Shown here: positions 12,501 through 24,500 of the stretch, piece after piece
Position numbering within the stretch: the stretch's first letter is position 1
How the letters are laid out: each line of letters opens with the position of its first letter
NCBI GenBank assembly: GCA_003118195.1
Contig: BEXV01000125.1
Coordinates: 218,467 to 282,466, forward strand
Source of the DNA: Hemicentrotus pulcherrimus
Lineage: Eukaryota; Echinodermata; Echinoidea; Camarodonta; Strongylocentrotidae
Direction of reading: 5' to 3'
DNA: 64,000 nucleotides
Program-made: the position numbers and the translations under genes
The notes under the pieces: generated by a model
Told to the model about the DNA's origin: nothing
The model's input: the letters and a program-made list of their open reading frames with translations, nothing else
Databases searched by the model: none

Positions 12501-15500
12501 GGGATAATACTGGGATGATATGATTTTTTTTTTCTTTCTACTGAACATGAATTTAGAACATACCCATGTTTATTACATCACGATTTATGATGTGAATGAC
12601 CAAAAAGCATAACAAGTGCTGACAGAAGTCAAACAATGTGATTACCTCAATATTTCTATCAACGATCCAGTTCATGTCGAAATCATCATCGTCTTCGCCG
12701 AACGGGTTCATTAGGTTCTCTGCCACCTGCATTGAGTAGGGAGGGAGGAAACGTCACAACATCTTAATCAAACGGACCTAAAACTCCCTATCAGATGAAA
12801 ATTAATTTTCGAAAACGACAAAAATAAGACTGATATTTATAAAAGTACAAATGCCATATAGATTAATCCATCAATTTTAACATTTAATATTTTACCAGTG
12901 AAATATCACCATGTTAGCCTAACAAGACTAGATACAACAAAATACTGTACAGGGGGCCGTGTCTCCTTCGATCTTTCATCATGTTTCCCGAAATAGTGTT
13001 AATTTAACTTATTCCTCTATGAGTCTTTCCTCTACATTATTGTAATCTTATATCACAGACTGATTGATTAATAGGTGTTACAGATGTAACAAACAAACTT
13101 ACAAAAAACGTCTTGTTTGTATCAATGTTTAAAAAATGGGACCTAAAGTGTCGTTTAGGTAGTATGATTCGGTAAACCACCGCGGCCTTTGTTTACGTGT
13201 AAATGAATAATATAATGACAACTGAGTGAACAAAGGTCTGCTGTCTATCCACTTAGCTCTATGTTATACGATACAGAAATGGGGAACATAATACTTTACA
13301 TCATCATTGAAACAAAAAACCCGACATATTATCTGAACTAGGCTGCGGAAAGGCTGATTCCTAACCTTTAACCATCCAACATAGAAGACGAATTCTAAGA
13401 TGGTGAACCCTGGCACATAGACATCAATGGTATGCCCGTCGTATCCCATCATCGGGTCCAGATACTGGCGACCGAAAAGACAGGCTAGGAAGTAACTATA
13501 TGTTGCTATTGTAACAACCTGTAGAGAAAGAAAAACAATTATTATTCATGGAAGCAAGTTATATCTGCTTATAATTCATGTAATTATGATAGATATTCAA
13601 TACGACACGATTGCAACTAAAATCGTTTATACTTTTACAATACTTATATTGCGAAACTGTAACTCTGTGAAACTAAGAGTCATTGTCGGCAACAAGGAAG
13701 ATAGACGGGACTCCACTTAATCCTTTTAATGTACATGTATTAAAGAGTTTAAAATCTTCCTCTAATTTGTTCATGATAAATCCAAAAAAAAAAAATCGTT
13801 TCCACTTTCCACAACATATTAAATTAGACAAATTCATATACTGAATGAACGGGAATGCAAATTCTTCTTTTGAATCTGAAGATTGCTTATTTCATCTCGT
13901 AAGTGCTGACTCATCAAATTTAACTTATTTTCAATATAAAGAACAGCCCGAGGAAATGAGGTAAAGAGAAAAGAAAGACAAGAGAATGGATCATGTCAAA
14001 CAGCATTAGACCAAATACACGTGCAAACCGATACGTTCTCGATAACTCTAAGAATAATACTCATTTCCACATTGTCTTTTCTAACTTGTGATACAGGGGG
14101 GGGGGGTGCTAGATAAAATATTCTGTATATCGTAAAGTAAATAAATGAAAATGGAAATCTAAACTCAGTTCACGTACTTATGTCATGTTCATTCAAATAT
14201 CTGATAGTATTATAAACGAATTGTTAAGATTTCATGGATATTACTTAAAACAAAATTCTTCCTTGTGGAAATAGATATCAAACATCATTTTTTTGGTGGT
14301 TTGTAAAAAAAAACAAGAAACATATATATAACATATTAAGGAATATTGAAATACGTCATGCGTATTACAAACTTTATTCACGCCTTGGAGTAACACATTT
14401 TCCATCATCCAGTAACTCGCTTTTGTAAAATATGATATTAGATTTTCTCAATTTAGAAACGTGTCTATTTATCTCTGCATGAAACTGGGTCTGTTGATGC
14501 AAAACACCCATTACGTTGATACACTTTAAGCTTCAGAGCATCAAAACGTAGAAAAAAATGTTGCCATAGCAATGAATTGCAATATTTTCATATTACGTAG
14601 ATTGCATTATTGGCAGCGTAGGAGGAAATGACTTCATGTTTATAATCTCAAAACGGATCGCATCACAAATAGAAAGAAGAATCTAAATAAAGACGGACGA
14701 ATATCTAAATAAATAATAAAGAATCTGTTTTGGAAGCTAAGATGACTGCTGACAAGAACATCATAGCTTTATCATTATGAAATATTTGCATCCAATTTTA
14801 AAGGACGAAATTATGGATAAAGAGCAATGAATATACCTTGCTTTTTTAAAAATATTTTTTTACCTGAGTATAAACTAGTGGGACTACAATCCAGTCGTAA
14901 CCATAGAGCTCGAAACATTTATTCTGGAAGTTGTTCAGCTCCTGCAAAAAAAGAACACAAATATAAAATGATGGATTGACTTTAGTAGGAAGGGAACAGC
15001 TCTCGTAGAATTGACAGTGGCAGGCAGTGAATTAAACAGTGTTGTATAGCGAGAAAGCTTCTGAATAAAAAATGGATGATTCAGGTATGAGTCACATTCA
15101 TGTTTCTCAGATGAGCATTAGTATCATCCAGACTCGCATCCAGGGGCTCATGACCAATAATGTTTTAAGCATTCTCTTTGCGAAGAAGAGAAACGGTGTC
15201 GATAATGGTGCGATGGAATAAACTTGGGATTGAGTTTCGTTTTATCAATGAAATGTGTCACGTATCTGAATGAATCAGCTATCTGGATGAAGAATTATAA
15301 TGACGTCCTCATTTTCAAGGATCTTCCGCTTGGCAGGGTGACTAATCAGTACCAGTTTGTAAGAGAATATCGTGTTGAAACGTGACAAAGACACTAATTT
15401 GGAACCCGATGGAAAAGATGAAAAAAGGGTAAAAATAAGTAATAAATACTCATTTGAACAACATTCTTTTAGAAAGGTGGTTTTACTCTGTACAGTATTC

Positions 15501-18500
15501 AGGTATATATCTCTTTTCTTTCTTCTTTATCACCTTCTTCACGATCGTCTTCTTTTTTCTTAGTCCGCTTCAAAATTCTCCACACACCTTTCACTTCTTT
15601 CTCTCTCTCTCTCTCTCTCTCTCTCCCCCTTTTCTCCCCTCTCTCATCCTCCTTATACAATCCTCTTCGTCTTTTCTTCCTATAAATCTTCTATCTCCAT
15701 CTTCCTCATGCTCTTTCTCTTGATTCTTATTTTATCATCTGCCTTTATCTAAGACTCTTCCCGTTATCTCAATTGCACCGTTTGTCATATTCCAATCTAG
15801 ACGTGACCCACTTTCGTTCCATTCTCCATCACCGTCTAATCAAATGAATACAAATTGGGTACAGATTCAGATTTCAAAAGCGTCAAAAGCCTACAAGAGA
15901 AAATAGGAGTGGGTGATAAATCAAGACGGGTGCATGGTAAGTATGCATTGGAAAACTTGGAGTGGTTTCAAATACCTTGCTATAAGAACAGATCACAGAG
16001 AGTGTGAAATTGTTAGAGCAATACAGCTTTCAATTAGGATGTAGTGTTTATATTCTTTTACCCGCGTTTAAGTGTTACAAAATAATGTGCATAAGCTTTT
16101 TTGGCGGTTTTGCATGAGAAAAGAAAGACCGCTGCATTTGGAGCTTTGAATCATTTTCATTTATAAGGTGTCGAAACCAAGAGCGGGGTCTCGGATTTTG
16201 TGAAAAGAATTTGAAAATTCTGAAACACACACACACACATGCACAATATTTTTCAGGTTCACTTTTGCTCTAACATTATTTTGATGAGAGCAAAGACGTA
16301 CCTAAATGTATGCATGATTTTATTTAATTGGAGGTCTCTGGCCGGTTGTACCCTATAATTCTGTCAGTCTGTTGTCGGAATATAATTCAGTATCGTAATA
16401 ATAATACACATGTGCAGAATTGGTAGTGATCGAGTATTACAAAATCAGTCGACGAATTTTGTCTACATGAGGAAAATTTCATTCAGATGTAACAACATTG
16501 AGAAAATATCCTAGTACCTATCATGTTTATGGCTTCTAAAAAAATGACAAGGAGTAAAGCAACAGCAACAAATACTTTACTCCCCAATGATCTATTTTGG
16601 AGTTTACGAAGAAAAAAAAAGGTTTCTGATACCAAATCCACCAGTGGTTATTGCATGCATGTGATTCAACAGCATGAAATATGCTACCACGTAATATAGA
16701 GGCGCCTCAAGTGAAATGATGGTGGAAAAGAGTTTGGAATGTGCCCATGTTGATCCCGAACGTGCCCCTGATGGCAACACGCTCATCTATTTCATGTCCT
16801 TAAATAGCGAGCATCGCCCTTCGCCTAATTGCATCTCTGCTGTCGATATTTGAACCAAATCGAACCAATTACAGATGCGATAGAAAATATTCTTGCCCTA
16901 GATGCTCCTTGGTTGGTATCACGTGTGAAGGGAATGGGTGCAAGAGGGTGAGATAAATTATGGAGAGATATGAAAAAAGACAGTGATGCGGGAATAAAGG
17001 GCAGCAAAGATACGGGAGAGGAAACGGTGAAAGAGTGAGAAAGAAGAAGGAAAAGAGGATGGGGGGGGGCAGACAGCGAAGGGGAGTGACAGATTCGAGA
17101 GGAAATGACAGGAAAGGGAAAGAAGATGGTGAGGGAAAATCTGAAAAATTAGTTATTGATCGGTAGGTATTAAATCGAAAATAGCTATCCAAGAGACTTC
17201 AGAATTTTACATTAAATGAATATTAGGAAATTTTGTACAAGGAGGAACATACTAAAATACAAATTAAATCAAAAACAAATCAAATAAGGAATCAAGATGC
17301 AAGAGACAGACAGGTGAAACTCAAAGCTGTATACAAATGCTGAGATAAGGAGACTATCATACATTGACATGACTGCGTACCGATAGAGTACATTATAAAT
17401 GTTAGAAATCTTTGGCGAGGAAAGAAGTCCCAGCGAGATGGGCGCGCGGTGGAGGGAAATGACGTTCAAAGTCAGACAAAAAGCGCGGGTCAGATATCGG
17501 GAAATGAGATTAGGAGCAGGGAATCTCATTTGCACGGGCGGGCGAGATGATTTCCATCGGCTATTCACTGCCCACGTATGATCAATGACTGCATTTAAGA
17601 CAGGGAAAATGGTGAAAGAGGAAATACAGAGGAAAGAGAGAATCGGATGGGGGTGCCGGGAGAAAATGAGAAAGAAAGAGAGAGAGAGAAAATTTAAGAA
17701 ATAGAAAATCATCCATCATGCCCTCTCTCACACCGATTGTGGGGAAGGACACAAACGGTAAACAATTCAAGAATTTTTTTTAGAACAGCGTCTCAAATGT
17801 TCACAATTTTACCACGTAGGGCCTATTTTATGTTTAACTGATTTTATAATTATTGTCTGCAGTTTGATAAATAATAATTATCCTGTAATAAATATTTTTT
17901 CACTTTTCAAGATTGAGAAAAACCCCGAAGAAAACTTTCAACTCATATCATGTCCCCAACGTGTATTTGAATGAATGAATGAATCAATCAATTAATAAAT
18001 AAATAAATGAGCACTTCGGCATCCTTAAACATTAAATTTGTGGTTTAAAACCTTTTTAAAATTATGAACAACGCACTTCAAAGCATGCAAAAAAAGGGCA
18101 GAAAAGTCATCTATTGCGTTCAATATTGCAACCGTAAAAAAACACTTCAAGCTAGTTAAATTATCTTCCTATAGTGTCCATTGTATATAAAGCTCTTTTC
18201 CTCATTATTTGGAAACTCCATAAAATATATCGATTAAGCAGTGTTACCGAATGTTTAAGATACACGGGAAAATATAGGACGCCATTCTACATTTGTCATA
18301 ATACATTGATAATAATTTGTCTCCGGGGAAAATCTTTACAGTCAAGGAGCTCAAAATAGAGTCCGGAAATTAACTCTTAGCATCTTCCAGCCCTCCGGTT
18401 AAACGTTGCATCTATTTAGAGAGATTTGTTGAGCTCCGATCCCTTGACAGGACATGATTTATCAGCTAAACTTTGGTCTCATTGACCGTAGTATAAACTT

Positions 18501-21500
18501 TCAATGTTTGTTTGTTTTGTTTTCCGCATGAAACATACAATACTTGTATTTAATGCGCAGAAAATTTTAATATACAAAGGAGGGAATGAAAACAGTTGGA
18601 TAGCTCATGGGTATTGATATAATAAAATGGGTCTTGTCTTACGGACCTCTGTATACAACCTTTCTTCATACATACTTGCGGCGACAAGAGCTATGTGTTT
18701 TTGATATTATCATATCACATTGTACTTTTGACAAAACAGTCTTTAACATTGTTCATATAGAATCTCTCTTTCTATATTTTCTTTAATCAGTTAGATTTTA
18801 TTCCCCCATATTCTCTACTTGTTCACATTAATCGACATTAATTTGATGAAACACCATTTCAAGGGGGAGAAATAAGAAAGGACGGGTGACTCTTTCATAG
18901 TCTCCAAAAACTGTATACATGCACGCGCACACACCCACAGCTACGCCCACTGACACATGCAAAAGAAAAAATAGGAAAGGAAAGAAAGATCATAACGCCC
19001 TTTTTTATAATGAATATCCGTATGTACAGTATTTTGACTGACGCCATTGTATCCTTTGGTTACTCCACTACCGGTATGGTCATTTGATTGGCTTCTTTCC
19101 ACCATAATGCTCTAGAGAATAAAATGCCTGTGGCCATTCTTGATTAAAGGACATAACAGACGAGGAGTGACGTATACTCCTCTCTCATGTAACACGTGTT
19201 TGATACCAGAGGACTACCTCTTCTTACATATGCTATATTTGACATTTGGGGTGAGATTTGAAATAAGAAATACAGAGACAGTGCAGTGGTGTGTTTCAAC
19301 ATTGCGTTCTCGTGTGGAATATGAATTCGAAGCCACGTATTCTGAGTGTCATGAAATGCAATATAAGGATATACAAAGATAACATGATAACCATCTTGAG
19401 GAATGTCTCGATACATTCGATGTTATTCATAAATAAAACATTTTGAATACTCACTTGCCTATACAGCAAGATGTCTTGAGGAATATCAGCCATACCGGCA
19501 GTGTATGAAATATTGCAAAAAAGTTGAAAGCGACTATTTTGAGAGAAGCTCAGTTTCTCTTTAGTATGAACTTTTGTGTTTTATTGATCAATTAAAGAGC
19601 TCGATTAAAACGGTCGAAGTGATTGGCAAGTGGAATATAAGTTATGCTTAATAACAATGCCAGTATGAACAGAAGGGAAAAGAAAAAAACGAGGGCAGCA
19701 TAAAAGTAATAGCGCATGCCAATCGCAGAGTAGGAAAAAAAATAACAACATACGACGCAATGGAATGAATTTAAAAAAAAACACGACAACCACAACTGGT
19801 TCAAGATGATACCAAGGTATAAATAAAGGAAAGATCGATGAATATGTAGAGTACAGGTAAAAAATGATAATGGCAACGCCGATAAACATGGTCCACAGGA
19901 CTACAAGCTTATACAGTAAGACTTCTATAGGCCATTCATATTCCTTTGTCCATCTTATGGAAATGGAGAACATCTAAGAAAAGGAAGATGTATTTAACTT
20001 GTTATGATTGGCGGAAATTACAAACGACGAGTGACTTCTTTAACTACAGATGATTCGCGTGGTCAGATGACTGAGTGAAAAGGAGTATCACTGGTTTCTG
20101 TTTGAAAGAATGCCAATCCAATCGATCTTCCGTCATTAGTAAGGTCCATTAAAGTGCTAGGGCAAATAACGGGATTGATTCATCATCCACCTTGCAACTT
20201 ATTCCTAAATGCTTAGATTGTCCTCAGCTCTTAAGAATTAAGCGAAGGAGGTAATGCGCAGAAATGACGACCCGCTCCATTAACCCAAGTGTGCTTAGCC
20301 TACATAGAGCGTGAGTTTATATAGCTCTCACAAACATTAAAAGCATTTTCGAATCCGTGGATGTATGCTGATGAGGGGATTTGGCGCTAACAGAACTGTC
20401 ACGGATTAAAGCTTCCTAACACACATTGAAATTTGTATGTAATTTGTGAGCCAATCACGGGCTTCAATATAACGTGTTATATTCCACGTAGTGTCGTGAA
20501 TAATGCTTGCTGTGCAGGGGTATTACAATGTATAACATAACATTATTCTATACTCAATGAACAAAACATCGTAGTTGCCACAGAGCTTGGGTTTTCACAA
20601 AATAATGTCCTGAATGTATGAGAAAACAAAGGTATATCGATTCAGGCACATTACCTTGAAAGGAAAAAAATACCACAGAATAATTTTAGATTAAATAACA
20701 AAGCTTGTAGACCATTATTAACAATCCTGTGCTTTCTTTGTTAGATGTGAACTTATTATGTTCTAATTGCAAAGGAACGTAGAATAAATTGTGTCAAAAT
20801 TGCAATCCACGACGAAAATGTATAAGTTTATAAAATGGACTTAGGCCACCCTCGCACCAATATACATACGGAGAAAGAGAGAGAGAGAGGAAGAGAAGGA
20901 GTAAGAGAGAGAGAGAGAGAGAGGGGGGAAGAAGGAGAGAGAGAGAGAGAAGGGGCGCGAAGAGGGGGAAATTGCGGGACGAGAGACTGATCGAACGGAA
21001 AGAAGGGTGTAATGGTGCAGAAAACGAAAGGCAGATGATAAGGGAGATTAAAGAGAGGAAATGAACAGTCATGGGCAAAGCGGCACCTGGGAGGTTTGGA
21101 TGCAGAAAAGTTGCAGGGAAGATGGAGTCAAAGAAAAAGACAGCGACACGCCTATATGCTTTCTTTGTTCCTCATCATATTTTGGGTGTTAGGTTTACTT
21201 AAATCTGGATGAAGTCATATTTAATTCATCAAATCACCACTTTGACAATGATAACAGTTTTAATTTGTTCGTATTCTTTAAATAAACAGATAGAAAGGGA
21301 AGCCTAACTTCTTTCCTCTGAAAAATGGTTTCAGTCTGTATGTGTGAGTGTGAAGGGATATAATTCCTCAATAATCCTCCTTTTATTTGTAATATCACAC
21401 ATTTGACAGGCATAGTTGTAGTTTCCTGTGATGATTAATAATTATATAAACAAACAGATAACCTAATCATCTTTCCACCAGTGATTTTCAGCCCTACCTT

Positions 21501-24500
21501 CGTCAATTTTCATCATAATTCTTCCTTCTCCTTCCTCTCTCGCCATTATCATTTACTATAATCAATATCATAATCATCATATTGTTATTATTATTCGTTC
21601 CATATTTATCAATATCAGCCCCATTACTATCATCACTACCACCACCACCATCAACAACAACAAGATATTCGTCATCACTATTTTCATTACCACCATAATC
21701 ACTACCACCATCACCATCATCATCATCAACACTACCAACAGCGATTTCACCACCAACACCAACAACACCACACCATCAGTAACCCCTATAACCATCATCA
21801 TCACCCCCGCTAGCAACACCATCAACCCACAATCACCACCAAACCCTTCACAACTACCATCATCACCATCGTGATCACCATCACCATCACTATCACTTCC
21901 AACATCACTTCAATCACCACACCATCACCGTCGCCACCACTGAATCCAACATCACCACTGCCACCACTACCATCAACCTGTCATCACCAACACCACCACC
22001 ACCACCACCTGACACGGAAACCGTTCATACTTACGTCTACGACAGTTTTCATGGCCGGGTCACTGATAATACGGGCTTGTTTGCGACACATTCTGCATAG
22101 ATTGACAAACCAAGCACATGGTACCCAGTATTTAGGATTCTCTGTGCCTAGGTTCTTAAATATATCCTTCTCATCATCAGTCATTAAACCTAAAGGAAAG
22201 AAATCATACGAGCAGTTTTTGAAGACACATGAACAAATTCAATTCAATTACCTTCATAAGAACAAATTGCTAAAAATACTAGTGTCTTTATAAAGAAATC
22301 TCTTTTTACTTTTAGTTAGTGTTAGATGGTAAGTAATTTTGAAAACGAGCAAAAATTAATCATTGTCAAGGGGAAGATAGATTAAGCTTACATAAATACA
22401 TTCCAAACGTATTAATACTGTCTTGTATGTGAATCTTTTATAAATAAATAATTAATTGAAAAATATTTGTGAATATGACATACATAAAGGCATAACGTCA
22501 GACTGATCAATCATTCTCATTTCTTTTATCATTTATCATTCTGACAAAACACTCAGTTTCACATAAATAATTGGTCAAGGTGAGGTAAATGATAAAGTAC
22601 ATGCATTGTCATTGACACGTTGCCCCCACTGGGGAGTAACAAATAATAAAAACAGCTTACACAAAAAATGGCATGTCATTCAAAGAGGAATGTGTTATAG
22701 AATGGATAACTGGACGAGAATATTTCACACAAGAGAATGTTAAATTTCCCTGAAACGAACTTGAACATTACTATTGAACATAGAGTATGAAAGAATATCA
22801 TTTCTGAAAATGCCTGATCAATGGAAAGCAAATACGCCATAAATTATGGAGGTCTGTTTGCGTTGCAGGAAGGTGAAGGTGATAATATATGTGAATGTAT
22901 GTGAGGATACCATAGGGTGCACGTAGCATGTGATTTATCATATACAAGCTCAAGATACATGAACATATTTCTTCTTGTATATTCAAACTCCCTCGGAAGA
23001 TATTTCAGTTTTCATAGTGCCAGTTACTTCCATGAGATGCTGTCGTTTTAGAAGTTATTTATCCAGCTATCTTAGTAAGCTTAGTCCTGTATCTGCTTAC
23101 GTTGGTGTCCTTACATGGTGTATAACCAAACGTATATATTTGCAGGACCCCCTTTTTAGACGTATTTTGAAACTGTTAATCGACTTGAGACTCATCAAAT
23201 CAAGATTCTAGGCGAGTTGTCGGATAATTGGGAGTAATTACAATTGAACAAAGCTAATCATACGCATAAAAGCTCATCAAAGTCTGAATAATCAATTTTT
23301 CTGTCGATGTGGTTTATTTTCTCCTAACTTTTTTCTTTCTATTTTCCTTCTCCTAAATTTCAGGGTCACCTTCAAAGAAGGTCACTGCTACTAGCTGTAT
23401 ACAAAACAAATTTCCTATAGCGACTATAGTGAGGTATACATGGCAAATTTAAAAAGATGCCAGCTAACTTATTTGCTTGAAATCAGCAGTAGATCTTAAA
23501 TTAGTGTATGCTGACCAGAAACTCCTTTTTTCGTGACTGAATTTAAGTGCATTTTCTAATTTTAAGAAATGAGTAGGCTGTGACACAATATTCTTATAAT
23601 TGTTCGTCTGTACTATGAAGCCTATAATAGTATAGACTGTTAATCCAAAAGGGAGGGAATGTGGAGATATTTTAAATATATAATTGACAAGTAGACATCT
23701 TTTCATCTTACGATTTACTTACGCAAAATTGATATCCCTATTAGACTTGTTTTTATTAAATACTAACAATATTTAAGGTCATTATCATAATTGCTGGTGG
23801 GTATTTGTAGGAAATTGCTTTCTTTATCGTAATCATTTAATTTCCATCACCATCACAATACAATCCCAATCCCGAAGATTATTGCAGGTATTTCATCCCT
23901 CCTCCTTATGACGTCATACCTGCCTCTACAAGATGCGCAAGAGTTGGGAACCTTTTCTTAACCCTCTTGCTCCCAGACCTGTATACCAGTATAGCTGCTA
24001 GGTTGACATAACGAGCCAATGTTCTCCTTATTATCTTCCCATCCTCGTCGTTCCCAAGCACGTGAGCGGAGACATTATACACCACCCGGTCTGGCCAGGG
24101 TATCGATTTGAATTGCATCCACCATCTGGGTTTAGGAGAGAAGAAAAAAAAACATCAAGAAATGTGGCTTTAATTATTTCTTTATTTCAAAGAAAAGTAT
24201 AAATAGCATTTCACGAATTTGCATAAGCACAACATTACATGCACAATTATAACCAGGTCCATGAACTTATTCGGGTTCAAGGCAGGTTTGTACAATAAAT
24301 CATAGAAACTAAAATAAAAATACAAAGATGAAATGATGTAATTTAAATAAAAGTTACTAAGGAGAGAACATATTGCTATCGTAACATTAGCAGTTAAGAT
24401 CAAAAATCTCATTACATGGTATATGTATATCAAGGAGTACATTCTTAGAGCATTTTTTGGCATGTCTATTGATACATTTCATTTGTAGTAAATGTATTTA

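Larger units (their letters stand above)
10257..12645 (-). other. Bestrophin intron (2389 bp)
   Basis: Contains an A run near 10837-10851, a GC-rich patch at 11290-11460, an (ATT)n-rich stretch at 11585-11710 and a C run at 12308-12318. The short open frames here lack recognisable motifs. Confidence 0.85.
14942..22034 (-). other. Bestrophin intron (7093 bp), the longest
   Basis: Holds (CT)n at 15601-15624, (CA)n at 16225-16239, GA-rich stretches at 16970-17150 and 17590-17700, GAAT/AATA tetranucleotides at 17968-18009, (AG)n at 20871-20960 and a long (CAY)n array at 21545-22010. Open frames of 90-147 codons overlie these low-complexity or AT-rich stretches and have no recognisable protein motifs. 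Confidence 0.85.

Noticed and set aside
15454..15723. Ser/Leu/Pro-rich frame over the CT tract, and similar frames over other (AG)n/(CT)n tracts
   Set aside because: Products of translating pyrimidine-rich microsatellites; no coding evidence.
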